Shown: positions 27,061-40,700 of the stretch, one piece after another | Position numbering within the stretch: the first letter of the stretch is position 1 | How the letters are laid out: every line of letters begins with the position of its first letter | NCBI RefSeq assembly: GCF_009870125.1 | Contig: NC_046680.1 | Span: 14,403,501-14,467,500, forward strand | Origin: Drosophila pseudoobscura | Lineage: Eukaryota > Arthropoda > Insecta > Diptera > Drosophilidae | DNA: 64,000 bases | Reading direction: 5' to 3' | The notes under the pieces: generated by a model | Database searches by the model: none | Seen by the model: the letters and a program-made list of their open reading frames with translations, nothing else | What the model was told of the DNA's origin: nothing | Program-made: the position numbers and the translations under genes

Positions 27061-27964
27061 CAAGCCATTCTTCAGTTTGATTCGAAACAGTTTGGTTGTT
27101 GCCGCCGGTCGCTTTTTGGTTTTGGCCAAGTGAATGTCGTTCGATTGCCACCAAGACGGTATCGTCAAGTCGTTGATTTGTAAGTGCCTCTCCCTCTGCT
27201 CTTCTCTCTCTCTCTATCTCGCTCTGCCGTTGATCGGAGCAAGTGCGTCGGGTTCGGTTCGTTCGTTTGTTACGGGAATTTCGTTTGTTTTTTCGTATGC
27301 AAAGCGCGTAATTTTGCATTACCGTTGTTGTTTCGGGCGTCATAAAAAGTGACCGCGTCTCCGTCTCCCCACCAACCCCTGATCACCCCACGCCTCTTCT
27401 GGAGTGGAAAATTTCACTTTGCTTTGAAAGCAAGTTTGCATGGCTTATTGCTTGTGTGGCCCCACTGTGCCGGGGGTGCTGCACTGCACTGCAGTGCACT
27501 CGTTTCGCCAACCCACAGCCATAGGAGCACCCATCCATCTAAATAGTTACTAACCGAGTATAGCATTGAGATTCTGCTGACCTCCGGCAATAAGTAGAAA
27601 CTACCATAAAATGCATAGGAATTGTGCATGGCATGGAGAGAAGCCCCTCAAGTTAATTAAAACTTATTAATTTTTGTATAATTAGCCAAGCCAAGGTCAT
27701 TGGCTGATAAAAGGCGATAGTTTCTAGAGGTAAAAGACCAAGCAACAGAAAAGAGAAATACCAGTGACAGCCGCACAAACAAACAAATCAAATAAACAAA
27801 ACGAAAAATCACATAAAAAATTGAAAACCAACCAACAAACAACAACAACAACAAAAAGAAGAAACAAAACGAACCTGCAGCTAAGATACATACATATATT
27901 ATGTGGCTCGTGTTTATATAGCAAAGACAGATTCAAGGTGAATGCTGCCATTATTTTTTGACAG

Positions 27965-28758
27965 AGTGCTCGAGAGCAACAAGTGAAAATTTATTGGGAT
28001 TTTTTGCAAGTTCGCGTGCTGCCAAAAGAGTGAATAATACAAAAAAAAGAAGAAAGAAACGGTGCCAAAAGCAACGAAAAATTAATAATAAATTCCATTA
28101 AAAAGTACATCAATTTGAAATCAATTTTAAGATAGAGAATAAATTAATAAATGAAGGGCTAATTTGGATAAGTAGAAATTAATCAAAGAAGAATGTGGAG
28201 AGTCTCGTCTTTCAGTTTAATCTAAAAATCTCCGTATTCCATATTTGCGACCAATTAAATATTCCATTCCATTCCATTCAAATAACTATTCGAACGAGTC
28301 CATTGACATTGGAGCATCATTAGGCCCCATCCATATACCATATACAGAACTTAGCCTACTCACACACAATTCTAGTTATACATATATGTATATAGAAGAG
28401 GCAAAGCAGCCTTGAACCCTTCCTTACATTAAGATCCACAAACAAATCGCATTATTATTAATTATATCTTAACGGTATCCCCAAAACACAACGCTCGCTC
28501 CGCGAAATGATTCCAGAAACCCGTCCGCGGCCCCAGCCTGCCCAAAAACAATTTCTCGCTCTTGACTAAATTCGGCTTTGGAGCCATCAATTAAAAAAAA
28601 CATACAATAACAAAATGCAAATACCGAACAACAGATAACTTAACGATAATTTACAAAAGCGCTTATAAAAAGCTTCAACAAAAAGTTACAAAAATATTGC
28701 AAATTACAAATACAACAACAACATTTTGGATACATTTTTGAGTTGGAAGCGAGAAACA
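27965..28758 (+). other. Candidate 5' UTR of the SEA-domain gene
   Basis: A strong acceptor, TTATTTTTTGACAG, ends at 27964. From there to the ATG at 28759 the sequence is rich in CAA and AAC, a common look for Drosophila leaders. A good donor (GTAAGT at 27180) upstream could belong to a first non-coding exon. The leader has several upstream ATGs with short frames. The exon boundaries are inferred. Confidence 0.35.
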
Positions 28759-31700
28759 ATGTCTGGCAAAGTGAAGCGACCGACGCTGTCAGCGTCGGTG
28801 CCCCTCTGCCGAAGCTTCTTCTACTTCTTCCCCGGCGGCACCATCATCTGGCTATGCCTCTGCCTCTGCCTCGTCTTCTGCAGCGTCAGCGCACAAGGTG
28901 AGTGGGTTTTACATATGGTTTTTTATAAATACCCTTGCACAGGGTATTCTGGCTATCGGCAGACACCTACAGCGCAGGAAGGGAAGCCTTTTAAACATAA
29001 ATCTAAGCTAATCCGCAAGGGTATCTCTCTAGTCGAGCCTTGCTTTATTATATATTTTAGTCATATTCTCTGAAATCTGTTGTTATTGTTACTGTTGCTG
29101 CTGTCGTTGTCATGTTATCTCTGCTCATATTTTGTGTGTGTTTTCATTAAGAGCAGCAGAAAAAAAAACCGAAAAAGATACCCAAACTCCGTCTGATTCA
29201 CCCCATGCTAATTTATCTCGATGTCGGCGACGGCATTTTCGAGCCGTGAGATTTCTTTCGTGCCGTCTTTTACAAGCCGGAACTTCCCGAAGGTCTCTTC
29301 TGATTAAAAGAACAGCCACAATAAATGCGTGTTCAAAATTAAAAACTCGAAATTAAACTTAAACTGTTGTGAATTGTCACGAAAAAAAGACGAAAAGAAA
29401 CGAAACGGATGCGCTTAGTAATAAAGCCCAAAGAAAAATAAAAACACGTACCAGACTTCCGTGCAGCTAACAAAACACGCGGCGATCTATGTACAGATTG
29501 TCAACATTATCTCTCCCAAGAAGCTCCCGTTTTTAGATTCTCCGTGTCCGTTGGGTTTGTAGTAGAGATCTGCGGAAAAAAAAAACAGAAAATGTTAAGA
29601 CAAAGATTCCAACGATAGGAGAAGGGTCTACCTTTCATCTGATTCCTGGTGGCTTCCCACACCCCCAGGGCAGGTGACTTTTTCACTACTTCTTTTTCCA
29701 GATGTATTTGTTTTGTGTTGGGCAGAGATCTGCAAAAAGTAAAGGAACTGTGAATAAATTTGCAGTCTGACTAGAGTTTAAACAAATACGGGTATGCATT
29801 TAATCAAGCGTCAACAGCAAATTTGGTTGCACCTGCAGTTGATTTCGACTTCTTGCCCCCAAGGGGGTGTGCAATTTTGATGGCTTGGCCTTTTTCGGCA
29901 ACCTTTTTATGGCTCTGAAGCTTTGGGATGACTCCGTCGATTTTTTACAGTGATCTCAGTGAATGTCAGTAAACATTTGGTCGTCCCGAAAGCAGGGGTA
30001 AATATTGGGTTAACTGTTCGAGTGGGAATCGTATTCAGAAAAAGAGTTCTTAACCCAGATTTGAGGTTGTTTCGGCGAAAAAGAGGACAGTAAACATTTG
30101 CTTTGAGTGCTGTTCTGACAAAAGAATCACCCACAGTTTGAGAGTAATTGAATTAAGCGTTGCAGTGTCTCGTACAAAAGCAAACAAACACATTCGACTC
30201 GAATCTGTTACATCAGACATCGATATACATAATATGCCATGTATGTACAACCTTTCTTCTGCACAACGAATTCAAAATTCAAAAGCCGCGACCAAAATTT
30301 TGTTGGGGTCTCAAAACAACAAAAGCAGCGCTAATAAAATTAACTTGCTAATGAAGCGATGATCACACACCGCACACCTCGAACACACATACATACGTAT
30401 GTAGTATACATATATTGAGCAGAAATCAAGAAATACAACTTATGGAAATCTACTAGTCACATTTTTAAATGCAGAAACATTTTTGTCGCGCGTGTTAAAG
30501 CCAAAAAAACACTAAAGACAACAAAAGCAGAATGGGAAACAAGTTTCTTCCAGCGTTCCAACGTTCCACTATGCAAATCAAACAGTAAATACTAAATACA
30601 AGCACACACAAATACACACACACCCAAATGCACGACTGGACATGTGTATTCGTATTGGTTATTTTGTAATAGGTTGAGATGAAAACGAAAGTGAAGCCGC
30701 GACCTGACTTTGAATGATCTCGCGCCGAACGCACACAGCCCTTCCTTCCATGTTGCCCTTGTTGTCGTCAATTTCACTTTTATTTCTGCCTCTGCCCCTT
30801 CTTTTCTTTCCAGTAACCGAGTTGTTAACTTGATCGAATTAAAATACAACAACGCCACATGTACTCAAGCGAGCATATGTGTGTTTGTGTGTGTGTATGC
30901 AGCATGCTTGAAGAAAGTGAAATGAGAAAGAAATGTGCACATGGGTAAAGTTGTGGCACAAGTTTTGCGCTCAAAATCATAACTGTAGCGGTAACAGGTT
31001 GGCCACTTAACAAACTCCAAACTTTTTGTCACAGTACCTGAAGTTTTCTCGACCGTCCCACCGGCCAGACGAAGCATTTCGGCGACTGGATCTCTGGATC
31101 TCCGCAGACCCTATGGAAATAAATAATTGTTACTTTACATATCGCATTTCCACAGAGCACAGTTATTTCCGCTTAACTTTGCTGCACATTAGCTGTGGGC
31201 ACTCTAAAAAGGAGCGAGAAACGAGTTTAGAGACACAAACAGGTGCAACAGTAGAGTTGCGGCTGGGCTGGTTGCTTTATATAATGTTCAGTTGACTGAA
31301 ATATTTCCCAAAGTCCGTATGTTTATTGTTTAATAAATATCAATCAATTAATAATTTGTGCCTGAAAAATACGACGAGCTGGCAGCACCGATCGTCATCG
31401 GACCAGCTGATTGTTTGTAAATATATTTCAATTAAGTTGGCAGGATCATCAGTACAAGCTCTAATTCGTGAAATTCCGCAATATTCATGAAAAATGAAAA
31501 ATACAAAAAAGAAAACGCCCAATTCAAAAACTCCCAATGCCATTAATATTGAAAAAGAATACGTCGTCGAAAAAATCCAAGGAAAGCGTTTCTTCCAAGG
31601 AGAAACGCAGTATTTTGTTAAATGGAAGGGCTTCGGGCCAGAGAGCAGCACGTGGGAACCAATGCAGAATCTTGGGAACTGCATCCATCTGTTGGCCAAA

Positions 31701-34700
31701 TATGAGAACGATGTCTACTATAATAGTTGCAGCAAACCGGAAGAGCAAAAGCCTATTCAAACCTACGATTGGAATCAAAAATGTGTCCAACTGAGCGAAT
31801 CCAGTGCCGATGAAACATCGCCGGCTTTTGAACCAGTAACCCCACCAAAAAATCACAGCGCGTTGTCAGCCACATCCTCCTCCTCCATCTCCTCCTCCTC
31901 TTCCTCATCCTCTTCCACTTCCACCTCCGGGTCCTCAGCCACCTCTTCACAGTCAAGCTCTTCGCTTTCCCGACCCCAACCCCAACCAGATCCAGTTCTG
32001 CCTACCAAGCAAACCAAACCGCCACCACAACCAGATCTCCCTACCAATAAAAAAAAAGTAAAGTTCGGCGACATACTGGATGCTGCAAAGAAGCATAAGG
32101 AAGACGCAGAGAGGAAGCTATCTACGACCACCGAAAAAACTCACCTCAATAGCTCCCTTGAGGGTAACGAGGACTGTGTAAGAAAGGAATTATTTATTAT
32201 TTAAAAGAACAGGACATCAAACTGAATCCAAGAACTCCATAACTGTGGTTTCGTGGGACTGTTTGGTTTCCTTGCTTTCAAGCAGTAAAATCCATTTGAT
32301 ACTGATTACACTTTCCCCATAACAGAGTACTTCAGAGGATGAGGAGGATGAACAGGATGAAATTTCTGGTTTAGAGCTTGGGCTCAAGCTGGAAAGAGTG
32401 ATCCACAAATTTCAAGTGAGAGATGATTTGTATCTAGTCGTAAGGTGGATTGGCCGCGATGTGCCTGATATGGTCCATATCGATGAAATAAAAGATTTAT
32501 ATTCACATGAAATAAATCAATATTTCCAGACTATTCAACGGATCAATGATGACCTGGTGAGTTCTGTGTCTGTCTGTTTGCGTGTGTGGATTTAGTTTAA
32601 CCTGGCCCTGTGCCCATAACCTTAAACGCGCACTTCCGCTCATCGCCAGCTTCTCTTCATAGCTTTACAGTTCGACGCTCGCAGAATTTGAGCCATGAGC
32701 CATGAAAACTTCACTTTGCTTCGGGTCAAGATAAATGCCATCGGAATACAAAAACAAAAACACAATCGAAAAGAAGGCATCGCCATCCGGTCTACCACCG
32801 AAACAACTTGCTGGAAACGTTTTCCTATATGCCACTTACAATACTTTTGGATTCTGCATGGACCATGCACCATTCACAGGCACATATGCACCTGTATCTT
32901 CATTTTCTGCAATTCTTCATAAATCATTGATAATGTTAGGGCTGTGGCCACATGACAAATTGTTGTACGCATAGAACATGTTACTTAACAGATTTATGAC
33001 TGTGCCAAAGAAGATTTACGCCAGCTTCTTCAAGGGATACAGAATTCAGTGTAATGGAATGAATTCTCATACCCTACACGTGTCTACACTCACTCTGCTG
33101 TTCCTACAATTGTAGATTTCGTGCTCAAGATCAAGTTGCGAAAATTATGAGACTTCGGCTTGGGGTTTTTGGTTTCCATTTGGCTTATCTGTGGCATCTG
33201 TTGACAGCTGCTTCCAACGACGATGGCGACGACGCCTTTGCTTTGAACCTTTCGGCTTAGCAACTGTCGAATCACAGTTCTTATGTCTGCTTTGGCTTCT
33301 ATCCATGGCATGTTCGTTTGGCTAGAACAAGCCAATAACACCCTCGCACTATGTAGGCGTTTAAGACGCTCCATGGTTCGTTCAACCTGGGGCCAGAGTC
33401 CCAGAAAAAAGTCCGAAAACCCACAATTGTGATCTTGTATTGATGTGCTGAGGACAGAAGAGAGACATGCTCATGCTGCTCTCTGGGATGTGTGGTTTAA
33501 TGGCTGTATCGCATTGCTGTAACCTTCAATCAGGCCTCGACTAGACCCATTCGAACCAAACTCAAAGCACCCAAGTGACATGTACACATGGATCGAGGGA
33601 GACACACCTAGACGGAGTAGCGCTTGTTGACTGGACTAGCACTAGCACGCCTGTGGCGTGGTCAAATGTGTCCATTTGGCTGACGCTTGCGCCATTTCAA
33701 TGTCATTTGTAAGCTGCCTGCTGCTTGCTGATTGCATATTTCAGCAGTTTACACAATTTTCTTGGATTGCATCGCACAGATCATAAGCGAACAATTTTTG
33801 TTGTATTGCTCGAATGAATGTTTGCTTATATTCGCACTCAGATTTTCCGTACATATAAATATATCTGTTTTTATGGCTAATTAAATGACTTTGGCTAGAC
33901 CCTGTAACTCGTTTAATAGCTGCTTGAATGGCTTACAGCTAATTACAACTTTTATTAAATTAACTTAAAGTGCTTAGAGCAGAGGTCAGTCGTTAGTTTG
34001 AATTTTAAAAAACATTTAAATCCGTTAACTAAAGCTAGGGTAATCACAAAAAGGCAGTATAAAGTGACAGATCAGTACGGTCTTTATTCAATCTCTTATT
34101 CTTCATGAAGTACAGCTTCATATATGAAATATGATTTATAAGTAGCTAATATTTCGATTTGTGCTTGGGGTCCATCTAAATTTTAGTGTTTTTCTGGTTG
34201 GGTTATTTGGGTTTACCCTTAGTTTCGTCAGGGAATTATCACGTTCATATGCATACATTAGAGCATAATATAATCAATTATCTCTGTATTTCTACGTCCA
34301 AGGCGTGCTGGCACTCGCAGCCCAGCGATCTATTATTATTTTCCATTATTGCTGTGCAATTTATTGGCTTCTACCTTCCTGATTTCTGTCTTTCTGGGCT
34401 GCCTTCGACTTTGGCGTTCATTGATTTATGTCTATGTTGGAATTAGGCCCGCTGTCCGTGGCATTTGCTGTTGTCGCTGAGGTTGGAACTAGTTTTGCCT
34501 TACATTCTCGTATGTGTATGGCATTTTCGAGGAGTGGAGTGGAGTGGCTAGCAGATAGGAAAAGGGAAATTAGATCTGCAAAATATTTAGCTTTATTAAT
34601 GGCCTTACCAAAATTATTCAAATTGCATATCAAATGTCAAATCTTCGGCAGCAACAATTTTAATTTCCTCCGCTCAAGACACCGAAAAATAGTAAATTTC

Positions 34701-37700
34701 CTGATTATGAAACCTCTTGTGTGTGTGTGTATAAATTTTGTTTTGTGTTAGCCAAAAATTTGCATTTAATTTCAGTCTTTTTGTGGCTGGCATTACAACA
34801 ACACACAGTGGGCTGCAATGTGATAATTTTCTCGCTCGTTTGACCATTTTTGGCTGTGGATGTAATTACGCCCAAGGCAGCACCAGCAGCAGCAGCAGCA
34901 GCGGCAGCCTCATTTATGACGCTTTGCATATGCTAGACAACAAATCGGAAAGAAACCAAAAATGTGTTTTCTATGTTGTGGTTGTTGTTGTAATGCAATT
35001 TGTTTAACGCTTCGTTTATTACCAAAAACAGCAGCGATTTGAGGTTAGATGTGTGGCAGCAGCAACAACAACTTTCGGGTCGCGTAGGCAGAGCTGATCC
35101 TCTCTCTCTGTTATTCTCTTGGTATACTCTCTTGGGTTTACTGTAAATATTTGTGTTCCTCCTTTGCCTTTTCTGCTATGTGTGTCTCCCTTGCGCGCAG
35201 TTGTGCGAATTACAGCTGCCTCTTTCTCTCATCTCTCTGCCTCGCCATGTCCATGTCCCTGCCATTGTGTGAGTGTGTGTGTGGGTGTGACTGGCTTGGG
35301 TTATTATTTGGTTTGACAGTTTAATATATTTGGTTATTTGTTCGGTGTTCGTTTTGTTGTGGCACGGCACGAGTCACAATTTGTATTTCTCGTTGTTATC
35401 TCTTGTGTGTTGTGTGTTGTTTGTCTGCTTTGTGCCTTCGGGTTAGAGGTTATTGGAACAGCAATTATATGTGGTTGGTGCGGCTGCTGTTGTTGTTGCA
35501 ATTGCCTTGCATTTATGTGTGTGCGCGGAGGGAGTGAGAGGGAGACAACAAAAGCTGCTCGAGATGGGGGTCGGATTGCCCAACCTGTCTGTGCGATGAT
35601 TAGCCTGATGGCGACATATCGGTTTACACATCGTTTGGCTTCATTACAAGTGATTGATTGTTTGGATTTATGGTATATTTATCATGTGGTTGCTGGAAAT
35701 CGTACATATGTACATATGTATGTATATGAGAGCTGTGAAGACCTAATGGAGGCATTTGGACTTATCCGTCCATGAATCTGTTCCTACTCAATTAAAAATT
35801 TGTTCCGTCTCAGAAAAATCTAGGGAAAGTATACAACACTAGTAAGGCCTTATAAAACCAACATTTAACGATGTAACTGGCCTTGTGGCTCGATCTAGTA
35901 AAAAGTTTATTTGGTTTCTCTGGCCCCCAAGCTCATTCGTCCATGCCAAGTGCATCCTCAGCCGCAGGTGACCTTGCTTTGTTAATATCTGGTTTTTGGG
36001 CTTTATTTGGGTACACACCACGCCCTCAGAACGCCAGACGCCGCGGGCTGTCTTCTCCGGCTGCCTTTGTGTTAATTTCACGCCCGTTAAAATAATTAAA
36101 TTTGCCTTTGTTTTCGTTCACTTTTACGGGCACTCTGATTTTCATTTTTACTGCAGCATTCAAATTAGTTTATATAGTTTCATGTATTTTTCGTTGATCT
36201 TTTTCTTTACAGGTAAAATTAGGCTCTAGCAATGGGAATAACAACAAAAAGAAGATGCGGCAAGTTCAGGGTCGACGCTCTTAAATTTACTTTCCTTTTC
36301 TTAGTTTTTGATCATTGTCATATCTTTTTAAAGTATTTACAGCAATGTGTATTTACTCGAATGTGCCGAAAGTACCTTCTTTCACACATAATTTGAAGAG
36401 CTTCTATGAAGAACTTGTTTAAATATTATTAAGAAATTATAGACTATAGTTTAAAGTTAGTACATTACGTTGGACGGATGTAATAAGTTGTCATACCGTT
36501 TTGAGTTTGAAAACTCAGTCAGATCAATTACTTATCACAATGAATTATTAAGAAATTATAGACTATAGTTTAAAGTTAGTACATTACGTTGGACGGATGT
36601 AACTACGAAGGAATCAATGAAACTAGCTATTATTTGAAACAATGAGTTTGTTATACCGTTTTGAGTTTGAAAACTCAGTCAGATCTATTACTTATCACAA
36701 TGAATTATTAAGAAATAACAGACTATAGTTTAAAGTTAGTACATTACGTTGGACGAATGTAACTACGAAGAAATCAAAGAAACTAGCCATTAATTGAAAC
36801 AATGAGATTGTTATACCGTTTTGAGTTTGAAAACTCAGTCAGATCTATTACTTATCACAATGAACAAAGAATTTGTTTAACAATTTTCCAATAAATATGT
36901 GTATTAGTATGGACATTGTTCCATGTGACATCTGATACTTTTTGAGCATATTCATGGTCAAACGGGGCATCGATCGTTTTGAAAAATCACTAACCCACAT
37001 CAGCCGCATGGCATGGCTCTCAATGTTCAGTGCTGTATCGAATATCCTATTCTAGCCGGACTAAAAAAATAAAATTGAACTTCCATTGAATTCGCGCAGA
37101 TACTTTGCCCAAATGTCAATGGGTTGTTAACCAAAATTGCGATTCAGACAAACCAAACCCCCTCGCACTCTTCCGGCAGAAGTGGTTGACAATTTTGCTT
37201 GACTTTTTGAATTATTTCCAGCAGCACTGCCCCGCAAACCGTTGCGGCGGGGCAAGGGAAGGGGAATTATTTTGCATTGGTATTTCTTTTGTTGCTCTTT
37301 CGGGGTGTGTTCCGCTCCAATGGAATGGGGCGGAGCGGAGGGAGACTGCATTGATAAAAAATTAGCTTTATATGTAAATTTCGGCAATTTTCACTGCATT
37401 CTTTCGATCCGAGTTGAGGTTGGTTCGGGTCTGACAAGTGGGCGCTGTTCAGGTGGGTGGGATCATGTTGAAAATATCTGGGGAGTCACTTAATGGCTGC
37501 ATTCTTGAATTCATTTTAAGCAACATTTCAAATAATTTCAATTTTAAGAAGATAGAATGATGCCTGGATGGATGGATATGCCTGTTGCCATCCTGCTCCC
37601 TCTCAAGCGTAACACAGGCTTTGTCTCGCTTTGGTATATTTTGTAGGTTTCTTTTGGTATTTTCTACGCCTACGATTTCCGCTTTTCGCCCAGCTACAAA

Positions 37701-40700
37701 TGTGCAGCATTTTGTCTACGCGAAACGCTTGTGGCATGACTCACAGGCACCGTTACTGCCAATGTAGATGTCGTTGCCACGCCCCATTGGAGTGCATTGA
37801 ACGCAATTACTTCTCTTTCTCGTTTCTCGCTTCGGACCCCACTCGAATTGCCGTACACCTTTTCGCTTTTCTTTTTAATTGGGATTTCTTGTGTTTTACT
37901 GCCTCTCTGCTTTGGCAACTGCTTTTCCACAACGTTTTCTTTCTGCATTTGTTTCGTTTCACTTTCGCGTCGCCAACTTGTTGCAACTGTGCCACTCGGC
38001 TGCCAGTTGGGCGTTGCTTTTACGGCTTCCCACTTGGCCGCACCGCCGACCACAGCACCCCACCAGCCCACCAGTGGGGGTCCGAGTCGGTGGTCATTTG
38101 GGTGCTGGGCACTCGAGCAGAACTCGTGCTGCAAATCGCGGATTTCTTTTGACAATTTGTGGCAGGCGGTCGCCTAAATCATAAACCGAAATCCAACATT
38201 TTTGGCAAAAAAAAGAAAGTGTTGACACTAAGCGGAAGCGTTGCTGGAAGGGCAGTTGGGGCAGTTGCCATTCGCCAAAGGGGCGAAAGTCGCAGCAAAT
38301 TGAGTGATTACCACAATGCGAGGGGGGGAGGGGTAATATGTTAAAAAAATATATAAAAGATTGCATAAGCGGTGATCAAGAAATGTGATCTATGGAAAAA
38401 CCAACCCACATTTACTGATATTCATATGTAGATATGTATAGTTCGATGGCTCTGACGTTTCTCGATCGATCTCTGAGGTTTCCCACAGTTTCCACACAGA
38501 TGCATCGGACCGGGCTGGCCCCGCACCAAAATATCACTCAATTAACCCACTAATAACCAATCAAATGCAGCTCTGACCCCGGCATAATATCCCAGTGATT
38601 CATGCCGCCGACTGACCCGACTGACTCAGACACCCCAAGTACAAGATGTAGATATCGTAAGAGTTCGTATGTTTGGCTATACCCATAGCCATAGCCATAA
38701 CCATGGCCACATGAATGGGACAACCACCCGCTGGGTTGTGGGCACTCCGAACAAGCAGAAATCGTATGGGCCATGCACGGCTGATGGCTCGTACCTCTGT
38801 CCGAGAGTCCACGAGTCAGTGACATAACAAGCGCAAATATTTTGAAAAAAGAAACCAAGCACCAGGTGTGTGTGTGTTGTGTCGTGCCATGTCCATTCTT
38901 TGATGGCTGGAACGGGAACGGAACCGAATTGAACTCTATGCCCTACCCAGAGCCAATCGAGTGTGGCAAAATTGTTCAAATCCTTGACCCATTTGTTTGA
39001 CTTCTCTCTCTCTCTCTCTGTCTTTTTCTTGCTTTAGCCATTTCGGCATTTCCGTTTCTCGTATTGCAAAGTGCAAAAAATAAAACTCCGGTGTTCGTAC
39101 ATACTCCGTTCCTCCGTACACTCGACTCCATTCAATTTGCAGTCATTAAAGCTTTTCGGCCGCATAATTATAAACCTAAAATGACGCCCCAAAATACGTA
39201 TATTTTCGCTTGCGGTCTGAGGTTTTATTTTGTATATTTTTTATGTATTTTTTGTGTCACATTTCTGCTGTTAAATTAGCGCTTCAGGAAATGGAGGGAG
39301 GCAGGGAGTTTAAGCTGTCCATTAACCCATTTTGGTTAGCGAAATATTGAAAGGGAGGAAGATTATAGAAGGGTCTGCCATTCGCGGATATGGCAAGAAG
39401 AGCAAACAAGTTTGTGCCCTAAGTCATTCGTTTCCTTTGTGGCCTTTTGTAACTGGAAAATTATGGGCCCAGCTACTGCAAGCGCAGGCAAAGGCGCAGG
39501 CGAAACCTGTAGTAAAAATATGCAGTTATCCTTGAGATTACGGTTCATCAGCGAGGCTCTATAAATATATACAAGGAGAATATGGGTACTCTCTCCCTCT
39601 CTGTCTTTCTCTCTTAGTGAGTCGCAGAGCGGCTTTTCAGCAGGAAATGATGGCCAAAAGCAGCAGCAGCAACAGTAACCATAAACACAAACAGTTGCCA
39701 ATTTGGCAGCAACAACAAACACGATGAAGTGGAGGCCTAAAAGCCTGAAAGCCTGAGAAGAAGAAGCAGCCGCTTAACGAGCGGCATGCATAAAATATGC
39801 CCTTTGTGTGTCGGGACATTGCATTGCTGATCTCCTGATTGCAGCCGGTTGTCGGTCCCGGTCTCGGTCCCAAGAAGCAGAGTTTTTAATAAAAATGTCA
39901 AGTCTTATGAGTGGGCAGTATGAATGGACGGCCAGGCGGGAAGCGGGGGAATGCGAAACGGGTAACAATGAGTTGGCAATTATCGAGCTCCTTGGCTAAT
40001 ACGGATATGGTACTTACTTAAGGACTGACTGGGAAAGAAGGCTGTTGGGGAGCCCCAGAGAATGTCTCTCTGAATACACAGCTTTACCTATTAATGCACT
40101 GCTTGTTATGTTCACATGTAACCACTGCTTTCTAAACAGCTGACCTCCGAAGAACAATTTTCAATCAGTGCTTACAATCACTTGGTAATGGCAACTGATC
40201 GATTAACTTTTGAGCACAGTCCCATTAGTGATTTATTTCGTGCGCCCACATCAGAATCCTCCCACACCAAGGCACACCATGAATCCAATCCAGTCAGTCA
40301 TCAGCTTTTTAGGTGAGTTTCATATTCACATAAGTAGTCCTCGGATCAAGGCATTTCAGCCGCCATCAGTCGATCTGCCAGAGAAGTGCATCATTTGGCA
40401 AAAGAATTCAATTCAGAGTGTGTTGGCGTGAGGAGAAGCAGGCAAAGGAGGCCAGAGACGTCGACGGAGTCCCACTTCAAAAGCCATTCAACTCTTGATT
40501 GACGGTGGCAGTGGGGACCGCACTCTCAAGTGTTATTTGCTTTAATAACCACTCGAGAATTGCATATCTTCGTGCGGACGGAGTGGTGGTGCGCTGGTGC
40601 GCCGGTCGTTGACCCTTCATTTGGTGGAAGCCAATTCCGATCCACTTAGCGGCTTCAGAGGGCTCAGAGTGCCCAAAGCACTTGGCGACTCATTGAGCTT

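Noticed and set aside
28726..28758. Upstream extension of the SEA gene starting at TTG
   Set aside because: ATG at 28759 has a good context and places the signal peptide near the N-terminus; the TTG extension is only open frame in the leader.
31853..32131. Minus-strand ORF with long acidic run
   Set aside because: It is the antisense of the rhino Ser-rich hinge; TCC codons read backwards give Glu runs.
34058..34077. TATAAA followed by TCAGTA, a possible core promoter
   Set aside because: The TATA is only about 16 bases before the initiator instead of about 30, and no coding exon follows.
35338..35775. 145-codon plus-strand ORF rich in Val, Cys and Leu
   Set aside because: It lacks an ATG at its start and comes from GT/TTG-rich repeats. 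It has no splice context and no family resemblance.
37631..38155. Overlapping ORFs of 173 (plus) and 153 (minus) codons
   Set aside because: They are open on both strands over the same DNA with no domain, no supporting start or splice context, and fit chance in a less AT-rich intronic patch.
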